Source of the DNA: Burkholderia cepacia ATCC 25416 | Lineage (GTDB): Bacteria; Pseudomonadota; Gammaproteobacteria; Burkholderiales; Burkholderiaceae | Assembly: GCF_001411495.1 (NCBI RefSeq) | Contig: NZ_CP012981.1 | Coordinates: 1,922,001 to 1,986,000 of the forward strand | DNA length: 64,000 nucleotides | Direction of reading: 5' to 3' | Part shown: positions 8,902-18,244 of the stretch, one piece after another | How the letters are laid out: every line of letters begins with the position of its first letter | Position numbering within the stretch: position 1 is the stretch's first letter | Position numbers and translations under genes: made by a program | Notes under the pieces: generated by a model | The model's input: only the letters and a program-made list of their open reading frames with translations | Database searches by the model: none | What the model was told of the DNA's origin: nothing

Positions 8902-9582
8902 TCAGGGGCGAAGATGTTGAAGAAGCGTGGAGCGGAACGAGTCGATATGGTTTTCGACGGCCGCGCGTGCGCCGGCGGCATCGCGCGCGGACAGCCGGTC
9001 GAACAGTTCGCGATGCTCGTGCTGGACGTCGGCGAGATGGTGGGGTTCGGACAGCGTGACGAACCAGAAGCGCAGCGAGCGTTCGTGCAGCGCGCGCAGG
9101 ATCTCGGCGAGAACCGCATTGCGCGCGGCCGCGGCGATCGCCTGGTGGAACGCGCGGTCGAGTTCCATCATGCCCTCGACGTCGTGCGTGTCGACGCACG
9201 CCTGTCCTTCGTCGAGCAGCGCGGCCAGGCGCGCGAGATCGTCGGGCGTCGCATGGCGCGCGGCGAGTTCCGCGCAGTGCGCTTCGTTGATGCGCCGCAC
9301 GTCGATCACCGCGACGATGTCGTCGAGCGACAGCGGCTGCACCATCAATCCCTTGCGCGGCATCACGGACAGCAGCCCTTCGAGCACGAGCCGATGGACG
9401 GCCTGGTGCACCGGCGTGCGGCCGATCCCGGTGCGGGCGACGAGGTCGGCTTCGTTGAGTGCGGCGCCGGGCTTCAGGCGCATCGTGATGATGTCGCGCT
9501 GGATCAGCGCATAAGCGCGGTCGGCGAGGCTGGCCGCCGGTGCGGCGGGGCGGTCGCGGGTGACGTCGGTCAGGGCATTCAT
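8902..9582 (-). CDS. GntR-family (FCD/FadR subfamily) transcriptional regulator
   Basis: A 226-residue regulator. The N-terminal winged helix (about residues 19-85) contains the GntR pattern DIITMRLKPGAALNEADLVARTGIGRTPVHQAVHRL. The C-terminal FCD effector domain carries RRINEAHCAELAARHA and the metal-site histidines of DRAFHQAI and EHRELFD. FCD regulators usually repress catabolic genes until a small carboxylate binds. The ATG at 9580-9582 was chosen because the family start is near; the upstream extension is unrelated. It shares an operon with the amidase. A 12-bp palindrome about 80 bases upstream is a likely autoregulatory operator. Confidence 0.9.
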   Translation of the reverse strand: MNALTDVTRDRPAAPAASLADRAYALIQRDIITMRLKPGAALNEADLVARTGIGRTPVHQAVHRLVLEGLLSVMPRKGLMVQPLSLDDIVAVIDVRRINEAHCAELAARHATPDDLARLAALLDEGQACVDTHDVEGMMELDRAFHQAIAAAARNAVLAEILRALHERSLRFWFVTLSEPHHLADVQHEHRELFDRLSARDAAGARAAVENHIDSFRSTLLQHLRP

Positions 9583-9663
9583 GCGGGGTGTGGCGCGGCG
9601 GCCGGGCGGGGCGCGATCATGGCGCGGGCGATCGGGAAGCGTGGACGATGCCTGGATATTATT

Positions 9664-9675
9664 GTGATATATCAC
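9664..9675. promoter_or_regulatory. Palindromic operator candidate for the GntR regulator
   Basis: GTGATATATCAC is a perfect 12-bp palindrome and the most AT-rich point of the gap between the GntR gene and the divergent amidotransferase gene. Short symmetrical sites of this type are typical of FadR-subfamily operators. Assignment to this regulator is an inference from position. Confidence 0.45.
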
Positions 9676-9862
9676 TGGTGTCCAGTACCGGCGGCGGTGC
9701 ACCGGCTTGCCGGCGCGAGGGACGGGGGCGCTTGCCGGCGCAGTTTGCCGCCGACTTGCAACAATATCGACAGGATGTTGCAGGTTTGCCGCGCGATCGT
9801 GCGCTGACGCATAATGAATCCTCGTTTATCCATACGCGTGAGCGACGTACCAGACCATCGTC

Positions 9863-11050
9863 ATGAGCGAAAACACGCCTTCCCCGGCCGGTCTGCCCGG
9901 CACCTCCTCCGTTTCTTCCGATTCCCCCCGTACCGATCCGGCGAAAGCGCCCGATGCGCCGGCAGCCCAGGCCGCCGCGCAGAACGTCGCCGCGGACGGC
10001 GCGTCGCCGGTCACTGCGGCGTCCGAGCCGGGTGCGCCCGGTGCAACGGGCACCGCCATCGATGGCGCTGTTGCCACGCCGCCGAAGCATGGCGCGCCGC
10101 CGCCGGGGTTCGGCGCGCAGCCCGACTTCGACACGCCGCGGCCGCCGCCGGCGAGCGCGCAGAATGCGCCGCCGGCCTACCTGAAGCAGAGCGACACGCC
10201 GTGGTCGGTGTTCGGCCGGATCGTGGCCGCGCGCGCGCGCCGGCTGTTCGACCGCGCTGGCCAGCGCATCACCCAGCGCACGCTGCGCATCGGCGTGTCG
10301 GCGCGGATCTTCCATCCGGAACCGGGTGCGAAGGGGCTGCGGGGCAAGACACTGCAGTATCTCGAGGAATCGATCGCGCACTGGGTGATGTCGCGCGACG
10401 TGCTCGTGTTCATGATTCCGACCGTCGGCCACCAGGGCATGATTCACCCGAGCAACATCCGCCTGCGCGACTACGCGAAGCATCTCGACGGGCTGCTGCT
10501 GCAGGGCGGCGCCGACGTGTCGCCGCAAACCTACGCCGCGTCCGACGCCCGCCCCGAATGGCCGGGCGATCGCGTGCGCGACATGTACGAACTCGAGCTG
10601 CTGCACGAGTTCGTCGAATCCGGCAAACCCGTCCTCGGCGTGTGCCGCGGCTGCCAGTTGATCAACGTCGCGTTCGGCGGCTCGCTGTACCAGGACATCG
10701 CCACCGACGTGCCCACCGCGAATGCGCACGTGAGCGAGCATTACGACCAGCATCGACACGCGATCCGCTTTCCCGATTCGTCGACGCTCGCGAGCATGTT
10801 CCCCGGGCGCAGCGAGGCGATCGTCAACTCGATTCACCATCAGGCGATCCGCGATCTCGGCCGTGATCTGAACATCGAGGCCGTGTCGGCGGGCGACGGG
10901 ATCATCGAGGGCATTCGTCATCGGCGTTCGCCGTTCGTCGTCGGCGTGCAGTGGCACCCCGAGTTCCATCGCGCCGGCGGCTCGGAGCTGCTCGACTGCA
11001 CGCCGCTGCTCGATGCGTTCCTGCGCGCGGCGCGCGAAACCCGCCTGTAG
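9863..11050 (+). CDS. Class I glutamine amidotransferase, gamma-glutamyl-GABA hydrolase type (peptidase C26)
   Basis: A 395-residue protein. Residues 1 to about 115 are low-complexity (Ala, Pro, Ser, Thr) and probably disordered; the catalytic domain follows. It has the PuuD-like features LLLQGGADVSP, the nucleophile Cys261 in LGVCRGCQL, and the His/Glu pair in VGVQWHPEF (His365 and Glu367). PuuD-type enzymes hydrolyse gamma-glutamyl-GABA in putrescine breakdown; the real substrate here is unknown since no puu genes are adjacent. The E. coli enzyme is about 254 residues, so the extension is unusual. The ATG at 9863 is the first good start. Transcribed divergently from the GntR-amidase pair. 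Confidence 0.87.
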   Translation: MSENTPSPAGLPGTSSVSSDSPRTDPAKAPDAPAAQAAAQNVAADGASPVTAASEPGAPGATGTAIDGAVATPPKHGAPPPGFGAQPDFDTPRPPPASAQNAPPAYLKQSDTPWSVFGRIVAARARRLFDRAGQRITQRTLRIGVSARIFHPEPGAKGLRGKTLQYLEESIAHWVMSRDVLVFMIPTVGHQGMIHPSNIRLRDYAKHLDGLLLQGGADVSPQTYAASDARPEWPGDRVRDMYELELLHEFVESGKPVLGVCRGCQLINVAFGGSLYQDIATDVPTANAHVSEHYDQHRHAIRFPDSSTLASMFPGRSEAIVNSIHHQAIRDLGRDLNIEAVSAGDGIIEGIRHRRSPFVVGVQWHPEFHRAGGSELLDCTPLLDAFLRAARETRL

Positions 11051-11165
11051 CCAGCCACTTTCTTCGCGTCGTACGAAGGCCGGCCGCATCCCGATAAATT
11101 CGAGATGCGGCCATTTCGTTTTGAACGATAATCGCGAGTTCCGATTCGTTCGCCGGAGTCCGACG

Positions 11166-11858
11166 TTGGTTTTCCGAAATTTCTCCCCTGCACGATGCGC
11201 AACGTGGATCGTTGCGCTGGCTGCCTGCACGCAAGCAGGCACGGCCTGGTCCGCCGACGCGACCGCGCCGGCCGCCGGTACGCGCCCGGCGGTCACGAGC
11301 CTGCGCGGCGACGCGGCGGCGTCCGCCACGGTGGCGACGGATGCATCCGCGCAAGGCAACGTCGCCGAGCTGACGCAGATGCTGCACGATGGCCGGATCG
11401 TCGAAATGCGCACGACGTACAACGGCAGCTACGGTGCGAGCCTGATGTTCGATCCGCGCGAGATGACCTACTACGTCGCGCTGTTCCAGGACAAGCACCT
11501 GTGGCGTGTGATCCGGTCGCAGGAGAAGAGCCGCGCGGAGATGGTGTACGCGAACTTCGTTCAGCAGACCGTACAACTCGCCGATATCGAGATCCGTCGT
11601 ACCGAGCTGGAGGCGCAGAAAGCGTTTCTCGAGCGCGTGATCGCGCTGCAGGCGAACCGTGCGCAGCAGTTGCAGGCCGACCTGAGCGTTGCGCGTAGCC
11701 AGCAGGCCGAAGTCGCGCAACGGCAGCGTTCGGCGCAGGAGCAGGCACAGGCGCTGCAGGTCGAGAAGCGGGCCGCGCAGATGCAGTTGCGTGATCTGCA
11801 GGAGCAGGTGCGGCAACTCGAGAAGCAGACCGAGACGGGGCTGCCGGCACACAAGTAG
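11166..11858 (+). CDS. Exported DUF2968-type coiled-coil protein
   Basis: A protein of about 230 residues with an N-terminal hydrophobic segment (WIVALAACTQAGTAWSADA) that could be a signal peptide cut after AWS, or, less likely, a lipobox LAAC. A conserved-looking core follows (LTQMLHDGRIVEMRTTYNGSYGASLMFDPREMTYYVALFQDKHLWRVI), then a long Gln/Glu/Arg-rich coiled coil over about the last 110 residues. I read it as DUF2968, function unknown. There is no suitable ATG: TTG at 11166 is preferred because GGAG lies seven bases upstream and the signal peptide begins right after. A strong terminator follows the gene. Confidence 0.7.
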   Translation: MVFRNFSPARCATWIVALAACTQAGTAWSADATAPAAGTRPAVTSLRGDAAASATVATDASAQGNVAELTQMLHDGRIVEMRTTYNGSYGASLMFDPREMTYYVALFQDKHLWRVIRSQEKSRAEMVYANFVQQTVQLADIEIRRTELEAQKAFLERVIALQANRAQQLQADLSVARSQQAEVAQRQRSAQEQAQALQVEKRAAQMQLRDLQEQVRQLEKQTETGLPAHK

Positions 11859-11890
11859 CGATTCGTCGGACGGACGGTGAGAGACGGGCA

Positions 11891-11924
11891 AAACCCGGCG
11901 AAGCGCGCTTCGCCGGGTTTTTTT
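11891..11924 (+). terminator. Intrinsic terminator after the DUF2968 gene
   Basis: AAACCCGGCGAAGCG (11891-11905) is followed directly by its exact reverse complement (11906-11920) and then TTTT, a 15-bp stem with a run of U. It separates this gene from the convergent membrane-protein gene. Confidence 0.9.
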
Positions 11925-11937
11925 CATGGTGCGGCCG

Positions 11938-12879
11938 TCAGCGCGCGAACGCGTCCGGCGTATCGGTCAGGCGGCGGTGGGACAGTTGTGCCGTCCAGTC
12001 GAAACCGGCGGCGGGCGTGTGCGATGGGCGCTCGGGTTGGGTAGCGCGCAGCGCGCTTGCCATTGCGATCAGCGTGAGCGGATCGTCGAGCGAGTCGCGT
12101 GGTTCGGCGATTGCGGGCGACGCGGGGGCGAACTGATCATGTGCGCGTGGGGCAACCGCGCTGCTCCGGACCGGTGGGCGCGCGGCCAGCCGCGACGGGG
12201 TCGCGGGCCGGGCCGGTGCTGCCGTCGCGCCGCGTTTGTCGTTCGAACGGAGTGACGATGCAACGGCCGTGGGCGGCACGTTGGACGTTGCGTCGGGACG
12301 AAGCGGTGCCGGACGGCGCGCGACGTGGTGCATGACCTGCGGCGCTTCGGCCGTTGTCGCGACAGGCGCGGCCATCGTGCGCTGCGGTGGCGTGCTCGTC
12401 GACGTACCCGGCTGTACCGTCGCGACCTGCACGGTGCCGGACCACGATGTAGCGTGATCCGGCACGCTGCCGGCCGCTTGAATCGCGTATGTGGGCCCGA
12501 AGCCCGCGGGCGGTTCATATGCGGCGATCAGCCAGCCGATGATGCCGAGCGCGCCGATGCTCCAGCAGATCGCATACCGCGCACGCCGGTCGTGAGAGCG
12601 GCGGATGCGCGCGCCGGCAACGCCGGCCGGCACGACCGGCGCGCCAGCCGAAACCGGCATCGATAACGCCACGGACCGCGGCTGCCAGCGGCATGCGCTG
12701 TGCGGCCGGTCTACGTCGATGCAGGATGTCGTCAGCGTGGCGAGACAGTGCCTGTCGGGCCGTGCACCGGGCGCGCCGCGAAAGGTCCATTCGCGGCCGA
12801 ACGACGGAGCGATATCGAGCGGCGTGACGCGAGGGCGGGCGAGTGCGCCTTCGACGGGGACGAGTGGCGATGGGGTCAT
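11938..12879 (-). CDS. Hypothetical single-pass membrane protein
   Basis: I do not recognise this 313-residue protein. From MTPSPLVPVEGALARP there is a cytoplasmic-looking N-terminal region of about 105 residues with several Arg and Cys, one transmembrane helix (YAICWSIGALGIIGWLIAAY), and then about 190 residues rich in Pro, Ala and Thr ending in SHRRLTDTPDAFAR. The proline/alanine-rich tail suggests a periplasmic linker-like domain. The start is uncertain: the frame opens further upstream (ATG at 12940-12942) and neither start has a strong ribosome binding site. It is convergent with the DUF2968 gene. The frame is supported by strong GC bias at third positions. Confidence 0.55.
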   Translation of the reverse strand: MTPSPLVPVEGALARPRVTPLDIAPSFGREWTFRGAPGARPDRHCLATLTTSCIDVDRPHSACRWQPRSVALSMPVSAGAPVVPAGVAGARIRRSHDRRARYAICWSIGALGIIGWLIAAYEPPAGFGPTYAIQAAGSVPDHATSWSGTVQVATVQPGTSTSTPPQRTMAAPVATTAEAPQVMHHVARRPAPLRPDATSNVPPTAVASSLRSNDKRGATAAPARPATPSRLAARPPVRSSAVAPRAHDQFAPASPAIAEPRDSLDDPLTLIAMASALRATQPERPSHTPAAGFDWTAQLSHRRLTDTPDAFAR

Positions 12880-13237
12880 GAGGGCGGTACGCCGTGCGAC
12901 ACGGGCAACCGTGCCGGCCGCGGCGCGGAAATGTCGTCGCAAATCGTGACATTGTGGTCAGGCGGCGAGAGCAGGTCGATCAGATCAATCCGATTTTTTC
13001 TTCCGATTCTGGGCGACTCGTACGAGAAGAGTGCCGCGACGGCAATGGCAACGGTCGCGGCGGCACAAGGCAAATGTCGGGTTGGCGTGGCATGATGCGC
13101 GAACCATGCCGGCGCGCGCGTCGTCGCGCGGCGCGCCGCCGGCGGGCAGCGATGCCCGTGCGCGCCGGCCCGGCGCCGCGCGCGTCGTCGGATCCATGCG
13201 GCGCGGATTCGCGCCATCCGAGCTGAGCGAGAAAAAC

Positions 13238-14533
13238 ATGTCCACAGCGTCACACGCCATCACGCAGGAATCGAAATTCCGCACCGTGTTCCGCGTCGTC
13301 AGCGGCAACTTCCTGGAAATGTACGACTTCATGGTCTACGGCTATTACGCGTCGGCCATCGCGAAAACCTACTTTCCGAGCGGCAACGCATTCGCGTCGC
13401 TGATGCTGTCGCTGTCGGTGTTCGGCGCGGGCTTCCTGATGCGCCCGGTCGGCGCGATCGTGCTCGGTGCGTACATCGACCACCACGGCCGGCGCAAGGG
13501 GCTGATCCTGACACTCGGGCTGATGGCGCTCGGCACGCTCACGGTGGCCGCGATACCCGGCTACGCGACGATCGGCGTGCTCGCGCCGGTGCTCGTGCTG
13601 CTCGGCCGGCTGCTGCAGGGCTTTTCGGCGGGCGTCGAACTCGGCGGCGTGTCGGTCTACCTGTCGGAGATCGCGACGAAGGGCCACAAGGGGTTCTATA
13701 CGTCGTGGCAATCGGGCAGCCAGCAGGTGGCCGTGGTGTTCGCCGCGTTCGTCGGCGTGCTGCTCAACCGTGCGCTGCCGGTCGAGGAGATGACCGCGTG
13801 GGGGTGGCGCATTCCGTTCCTGATCGGCTGCCTGATCGTGCCGTTCCTGTTCCTGATCCGGCGTTCGCTGAAGGAGACCGACGAGTTCCTCGCGAAGCGT
13901 CATCGTCCGACGATGGGCGAGATCATGCGTTCGATGCTCGACAACTGGGACGTCGTGGTGGCGGGCATGGGGATGGTGATCATGACGACGGTGTCGTTCT
14001 ACATGATTACCGCCTATACGCCGACGTTCGGCAAGGAAGTGCTGCACCTGTCGTCGCTCGACGCGCTCGTCGTGACCGTCTGCGTGGGGATTTCCAATCT
14101 CGTGTGGCTGCCGCTGTCCGGTGCGTTGTCCGACCGCATCGGTCGCCGCCCGGTGCTGATTGCGTTTACCGTGCTGACGCTGCTGTCGGCTTACCCGGCC
14201 GTGCTGTGGCTCGTCGGCGATCCGTCGTTCCTGCGGCTGCTCGCGGTCGAGCTGTGGCTGTCATTCCTGTATGCGTCGTATAACGGCGCAATGGTCGTCG
14301 CGCTGACCGAAGTGATGCCGGCCGACGTGCGCACGGCCGGTTTCTCGCTGGCATACAGCCTGGCGACGACGATCGGCGGCTTCACGCCCGCGATCTCGAC
14401 GCTGCTGATTCATCAGACCGGCAACAAGGCCGCGCCGGGGCTGTGGCTGAGCGTTGCCGCGATTTGCGGGCTGATCGCGACACTCGTGCTGTATCGCACG
14501 CCCGAGGCTCGCAACCAGTACAAGGCGGCCTGA
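13238..14533 (+). CDS. citA: MFS citrate-proton symporter
   Basis: A 431-residue, 12-helix major facilitator transporter of the metabolite:H+ symporter subfamily, importing citrate (tricarballylate is the alternative) with protons. The N terminus ([34 protein letters not shown]) is characteristic of the CitA/CitH group. The loop 2-3 motif is [13 protein letters not shown], and the second-half equivalent is [13 protein letters not shown]. Length matches (about 434). ATG at 13238 follows GAGCGAGAAAA. The gene stands alone, followed by its own terminator; the 358-base stretch before it (12880-13237) shows no gene or clear operator. Confidence 0.85.
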   Translation: MSTASHAITQESKFRTVFRVVSGNFLEMYDFMVYGYYASAIAKTYFPSGNAFASLMLSLSVFGAGFLMRPVGAIVLGAYIDHHGRRKGLILTLGLMALGTLTVAAIPGYATIGVLAPVLVLLGRLLQGFSAGVELGGVSVYLSEIATKGHKGFYTSWQSGSQQVAVVFAAFVGVLLNRALPVEEMTAWGWRIPFLIGCLIVPFLFLIRRSLKETDEFLAKRHRPTMGEIMRSMLDNWDVVVAGMGMVIMTTVSFYMITAYTPTFGKEVLHLSSLDALVVTVCVGISNLVWLPLSGALSDRIGRRPVLIAFTVLTLLSAYPAVLWLVGDPSFLRLLAVELWLSFLYASYNGAMVVALTEVMPADVRTAGFSLAYSLATTIGGFTPAISTLLIHQTGNKAAPGLWLSVAAICGLIATLVLYRTPEARNQYKAA

Positions 14534-14580
14534 CGGGCAAGCACATGTCGCGCGGCGCCGGCCGCGCGCGTCGCATGGAC

Positions 14581-14614
14581 AAAGGGAGCCCGGGTAAACG
14601 GCGCTCCCTTTTTT
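14581..14614 (+). terminator. Intrinsic terminator after the citrate symporter
   Basis: AAAGGGAGC (14581-14589) pairs with GCTCCCTTT (14603-14611), followed by more T. The next gene is convergent and ends ten bases on, so the hairpin may serve both strands. Confidence 0.8.
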
Positions 14615-14623
14615 CGTCCGCGT

Positions 14624-16462
14624 TCAGGCTTCGCGCAGCATGCCGGCGACTGCTGTCGCCACGTCGAGCCATTGCCCCGGTGCGGGCTGGCGGGCGAGCC
14701 TGGCCTGCGGATACCACGGGCAGTCGTCGCCGGTGAACCAGCGCCAGTCGGGCGCGAACGGCAGCATGACCCACAGTGGCTTGCCGAGCGCGCCGGCGAG
14801 ATGCGCGACCGCGGTATCGATCGTGACGACGCCGTCGAGCCGTTCGATCAGCGCGGCTGTGTCGGCAAAGTCGTTCAACCGGCCGTCGAACCGGTGCACG
14901 CGCGGATGCGCGTCGACGCGCGCGCGTTCGTCCTCGTCGAGTGCGGGTTGCAGCACGATCCAGTCGATATCCGGCAGCGCGAGCAGCGGCGCGAGCGTGT
15001 CGAACGGCATCGAGCGGTTTTCCTGCGCCTGCCGGCGCCCCGACCATGCAAGGCCGAACTTGCGCTTCGACTGCCCGCCGAGCGAGCCGCGAAAGCGCCT
15101 GCCGGCGCCGTCGGGGGCGTCGAGGTAGCGCGAGCCCGCGACGATGTCCTCCGCCTGAAGCCCGAGCAGGAACGGCAAGCTCATCAGCGTGCAGGCGACA
15201 TCCGCGGCGGGCGGTTTCGCGGTGCCCTGTGCGACGAGGGTCACGCGCCAGCGCGCGGCCGCCGGCGCCAGCAGCGTAACGAGTTCCGGCTGGACTTCGA
15301 GCACGACGCGCGCGCAGCGCGCGCGGGCGAGCGGCACGAAGCGGACGAACTGCAGGGTGTCGCCGAAGCCCTGTTCCGCGCGGATCAGCAGCGTACGCGA
15401 CGCAATCGGTTCGCCTTGCCAGCGCGGCAGCGTGCCGAGCGGCGTCGCGCCCGGCGTGTCGTGGCGCGCTTCATAGGCGGGCAGGCCGCGCGTGAAGTCG
15501 CCGAGCGTCAGCAGCGTGACCGCGCGGTGCAGCCGTGCCAGCGTGAGATCGGGGGCGACACGCAGCGCCTGGTCGAACGCGCGCAGCGCCATCTCGTGCG
15601 CACCGAGCGCGTGATGTGCGTTGCCGAGGTTCAGCCAGGCCAGGCTGAACGACGGATCGAGACCGACCGCTCGCTCGTAGAAGGGCAGCGCGTCGCGGTG
15701 GCGCGCCTGCGCGCTCAGTGCGTTCGCGAGCCCGAACAGCGCGAGCGGAAACGGCGGATGCAGCGCGAGCGCGGCTTCGAACGCGGCGGCCGCCTCGGCA
15801 TGCCGGCCGACCGCGTCGAACGTGTTGCCGAGATTGAAGTGCGCGGCGACGAAGCGCGGCTGCGCGGCGATCGCGGCCTGGAAGTGCGCGATCGCATCGT
15901 CGGCGCGGCCCATCGCGTTCAGCGCCATCGCGAGGTTGTTGTGCGCCCCCGCATGCCCCGGCCGCAACTCGAGCGCGCGATGGAACGCGGCGAGCGCATC
16001 GTCGTGGCGGCCGAGCGCGTTCAGCGCGTTGCCGAGATTGTTGTGGATCGATGCATCGTCGGGCGTGAGCCGCAGCGCGCGGCCGAATGCGTCGATCGCA
16101 TCGTCGTGGCGCTGCAGCGCCGCATACGCGTTGCCGAGGTTGTAGTGCGCGAGCGGAAATTCGGGCGCGAGCGTCAGCGCGTTGCGAAAGCGGTCGACCG
16201 CTTCGTCGAGCCGGCCGAGCGCCTTCAGCGCGTTGCCGAGATTGAGCTGCAGCGCGGCATCGTCCGGACGCAGCGCGACGGCGCGGCCGACGAGGTCGGC
16301 CGCCTCGGCGTGCTGGCCCTGCTGGTGCCGCAGCACGCCGAACAGATGCAGCGCGTCGGCGTTGGCGGGATCGGAGGCGAGCGCGTTGCGATAGCCGTGC
16401 TCGGCCTCGGCGAGGCGGCCCGCGCGGTGTGCGGCATACGCTCGGTCGAATGCGGTATCCAT
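14624..16462 (-). CDS. TPR-repeat protein with C-terminal glycosyltransferase-like domain
   Basis: A 612-residue cytoplasmic protein. Residues from about 5 to 330 are nine to ten consecutive tetratricopeptide repeats (recurring W-x-x-LGN-x-x-x-x-x-G-x-x-x-x-A pattern: LHLFGVLRHQQGQHAEAADL, NLGNALKALGRLDEAVDRF and so on). The C-terminal 270 residues resemble glycosyltransferase family 9/41-like domains (LLIRAEQGFGDTLQFVRF, KFGLAWSGRRQAQENRSM, VTIDTAVAHLAGALGKPLWVMLP). Such proteins are common in proteobacteria and may glycosylate surface or flagellar components; the substrate here is unknown. ATG at 16460-16462 begins MDTAFDRAYAAHRAGR where the first repeat starts. Divergent from the flavin monooxygenase. 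Confidence 0.82.
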   Translation of the reverse strand: MDTAFDRAYAAHRAGRLAEAEHGYRNALASDPANADALHLFGVLRHQQGQHAEAADLVGRAVALRPDDAALQLNLGNALKALGRLDEAVDRFRNALTLAPEFPLAHYNLGNAYAALQRHDDAIDAFGRALRLTPDDASIHNNLGNALNALGRHDDALAAFHRALELRPGHAGAHNNLAMALNAMGRADDAIAHFQAAIAAQPRFVAAHFNLGNTFDAVGRHAEAAAAFEAALALHPPFPLALFGLANALSAQARHRDALPFYERAVGLDPSFSLAWLNLGNAHHALGAHEMALRAFDQALRVAPDLTLARLHRAVTLLTLGDFTRGLPAYEARHDTPGATPLGTLPRWQGEPIASRTLLIRAEQGFGDTLQFVRFVPLARARCARVVLEVQPELVTLLAPAAARWRVTLVAQGTAKPPAADVACTLMSLPFLLGLQAEDIVAGSRYLDAPDGAGRRFRGSLGGQSKRKFGLAWSGRRQAQENRSMPFDTLAPLLALPDIDWIVLQPALDEDERARVDAHPRVHRFDGRLNDFADTAALIERLDGVVTIDTAVAHLAGALGKPLWVMLPFAPDWRWFTGDDCPWYPQARLARQPAPGQWLDVATAVAGMLREA

Positions 16463-16592
16463 GACGCGAAAACTGACGGAAAGGGCGTATTTTCCCACAC
16501 CGCGCGGCGCCGCCGCGCGTCGGCCGATCGGCATATGGCCCCGTCACGTGGAGCGGCGTAGACTTGCAGGATCGCGTGTCATCGAGGTTCTC

Positions 16593-18236
16593 ATGGCTGA
16601 CACACTGCCCGATATCCTGCCCGTGCTGATCGTCGGTGCGGGGCCGACCGGCCTTGCCGCGGCGATGAGCCTCGCGCGAGCCCGCGTGCCGGTGCGCATC
16701 ATCGATCGGCTTGCCGCGCCCGCGCCGCATTCGCGCGCGATCGGCATCCAGGCGCGCACGCTCGAACTGCTGGAGCAGCACCGCGCGGTCGAACCGTTTC
16801 TCGCGCTCGGCCATCGTGCGCATGCAGCCGCGCTCCATGCCGACGGCCGCGTGATCGCGCGGCTCGATTTCGATCCGCTGCACACGCGCTATCCGTACCT
16901 GCTGTTTCTCGACCAGACCGTCACCGAGCGCCTGCTCGCCGAGCATCTGGCCCGGCTCGGCGTGACGGTCGAGCGCGGCGCGACGCTGACCGCATGCGAT
17001 GCGGGCGGCGCGTCGCTCGACGTGTCGATCCGCCGCGCCGACGGTCGTGACGAATCGTTCGCGCCGTCGTACCTGATCGCCGCCGACGGCGCGCACAGCA
17101 CGGTCAGGCATCTGCTCGGCCTGGGCTTCACCGGGCAGGCGTTCGAGCAGACGTTCCTGCTCGCCGATTTCGCGGCGATACCCGACTGGCCGGACGAAGA
17201 GATCCACCTGTTCGCGACACCCGAAGGCATGGCCGGCCTGTTTCCGATGGGGGGCGGCCGTTACCGGCTCGTGGCCGACCGGCCGCCCGGCAGCGACGCG
17301 TCGTCCGATGCGCCGGTCCCGTCGCTCGCGGAATGCGACGCGATCGTGCGTGCCCGTGCCGGCGCGTCGATCTCGCCGAGCGATCTCGCGTGGTCGTCCT
17401 ATTTTCACCTGCACAGCCGGATGGTCGACCGGCTGCGTCACGGCCGCGTGTTCTTCGCGGGCGACGCCGCGCACGTCCACAGCCCGGCCGGGGCGCAGGG
17501 CATGAACACCGGCATCCAGGAAGCGTTCAATCTTGGCTGGAAGCTCGCGCGCGTGCTCGGCGCGGGCACGCCCGAACGGCTTCTCGACACGTATCACGCG
17601 GAACGTCATCCGATCGAGCGCGACGTGTTGCGGCAGACCGGTTTCGTCACGCAGGTCGTCGAAGCCGAGCGCGGCGCGATGAAGCTGCTGCGCGATCATG
17701 TCGTGCCGCTGCTGGCGTCGTTCGGGCCGATGCGCGACGCGGTGCGGCGTACGGTCAGCGAACTCGGCGTGCAGTACCGGAAGAGCCCGCTCACGCTGGA
17801 GCGCGTGCTTGACGGCGGGCCGCGCGCAGGTGAGCGGGCACCCGATGCATACGTGCGCGTGGTCGACGGGCCGCTCGGTCAGGCGCCCGGCACGGCGCGG
17901 CTATACGACCTGCACGATCCGGCGAGCTTCACGTTGCTGCTGCTGGAAGAGCCGCCGGACGTCGACGCCGGCGCGTTGCCGCCGATACCGGCCGATGCGC
18001 AGGTGCTCGCGCAGGGGCTCGAACGGATCATGCCGGACGCGGTGCGCGTCTGGCGCGTCACCGATGCCGAAGGCGGGGATGCCGGGCTTGCGCAGGAATA
18101 CGGCCGCTCACGGCCGTCGTTTTACCTGCTCCGGCCCGACGGTTACGTGGCCGCGCGCGGGCGCACGGCGACCGACGCGAACGCGTTGCTGCGTCACTGC
18201 GAAAGCTGGTTCGCGGGCATGTCGCGGCCCGCGTAG
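16593..18236 (+). CDS. FAD-dependent aromatic-type monooxygenase
   Basis: A 547-residue flavoprotein of the PHBH/phenol-hydroxylase (PF01494) group. The N-terminal dinucleotide motif is VLIVGAGPTGLAAAMSLAR. The family's DG region is present (YLIAADGAHSTVRHLLGL), as is the second FAD motif GRVFFAGDAAHVHSPAGAQGMNTGIQEAFNLGWKL at about residues 285-320. The last 150 residues look like the thioredoxin-fold C-terminal domain of this group. These enzymes hydroxylate aromatic compounds with NAD(P)H and O2; the substrate is not evident and no ring-cleavage gene is adjacent. Start ATG at 16593 (MADTLPDILPV) gives the usual short lead to the GXGXXG. Confidence 0.85.
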   Translation: MADTLPDILPVLIVGAGPTGLAAAMSLARARVPVRIIDRLAAPAPHSRAIGIQARTLELLEQHRAVEPFLALGHRAHAAALHADGRVIARLDFDPLHTRYPYLLFLDQTVTERLLAEHLARLGVTVERGATLTACDAGGASLDVSIRRADGRDESFAPSYLIAADGAHSTVRHLLGLGFTGQAFEQTFLLADFAAIPDWPDEEIHLFATPEGMAGLFPMGGGRYRLVADRPPGSDASSDAPVPSLAECDAIVRARAGASISPSDLAWSSYFHLHSRMVDRLRHGRVFFAGDAAHVHSPAGAQGMNTGIQEAFNLGWKLARVLGAGTPERLLDTYHAERHPIERDVLRQTGFVTQVVEAERGAMKLLRDHVVPLLASFGPMRDAVRRTVSELGVQYRKSPLTLERVLDGGPRAGERAPDAYVRVVDGPLGQAPGTARLYDLHDPASFTLLLLEEPPDVDAGALPPIPADAQVLAQGLERIMPDAVRVWRVTDAEGGDAGLAQEYGRSRPSFYLLRPDGYVAARGRTATDANALLRHCESWFAGMSRPA

Positions 18237-18244
18237 CGGGGCGG

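Noticed and set aside
7465..9807. 780-codon plus-strand open frame over the amidase and GntR genes
   Set aside because: Antisense to two well-supported genes.
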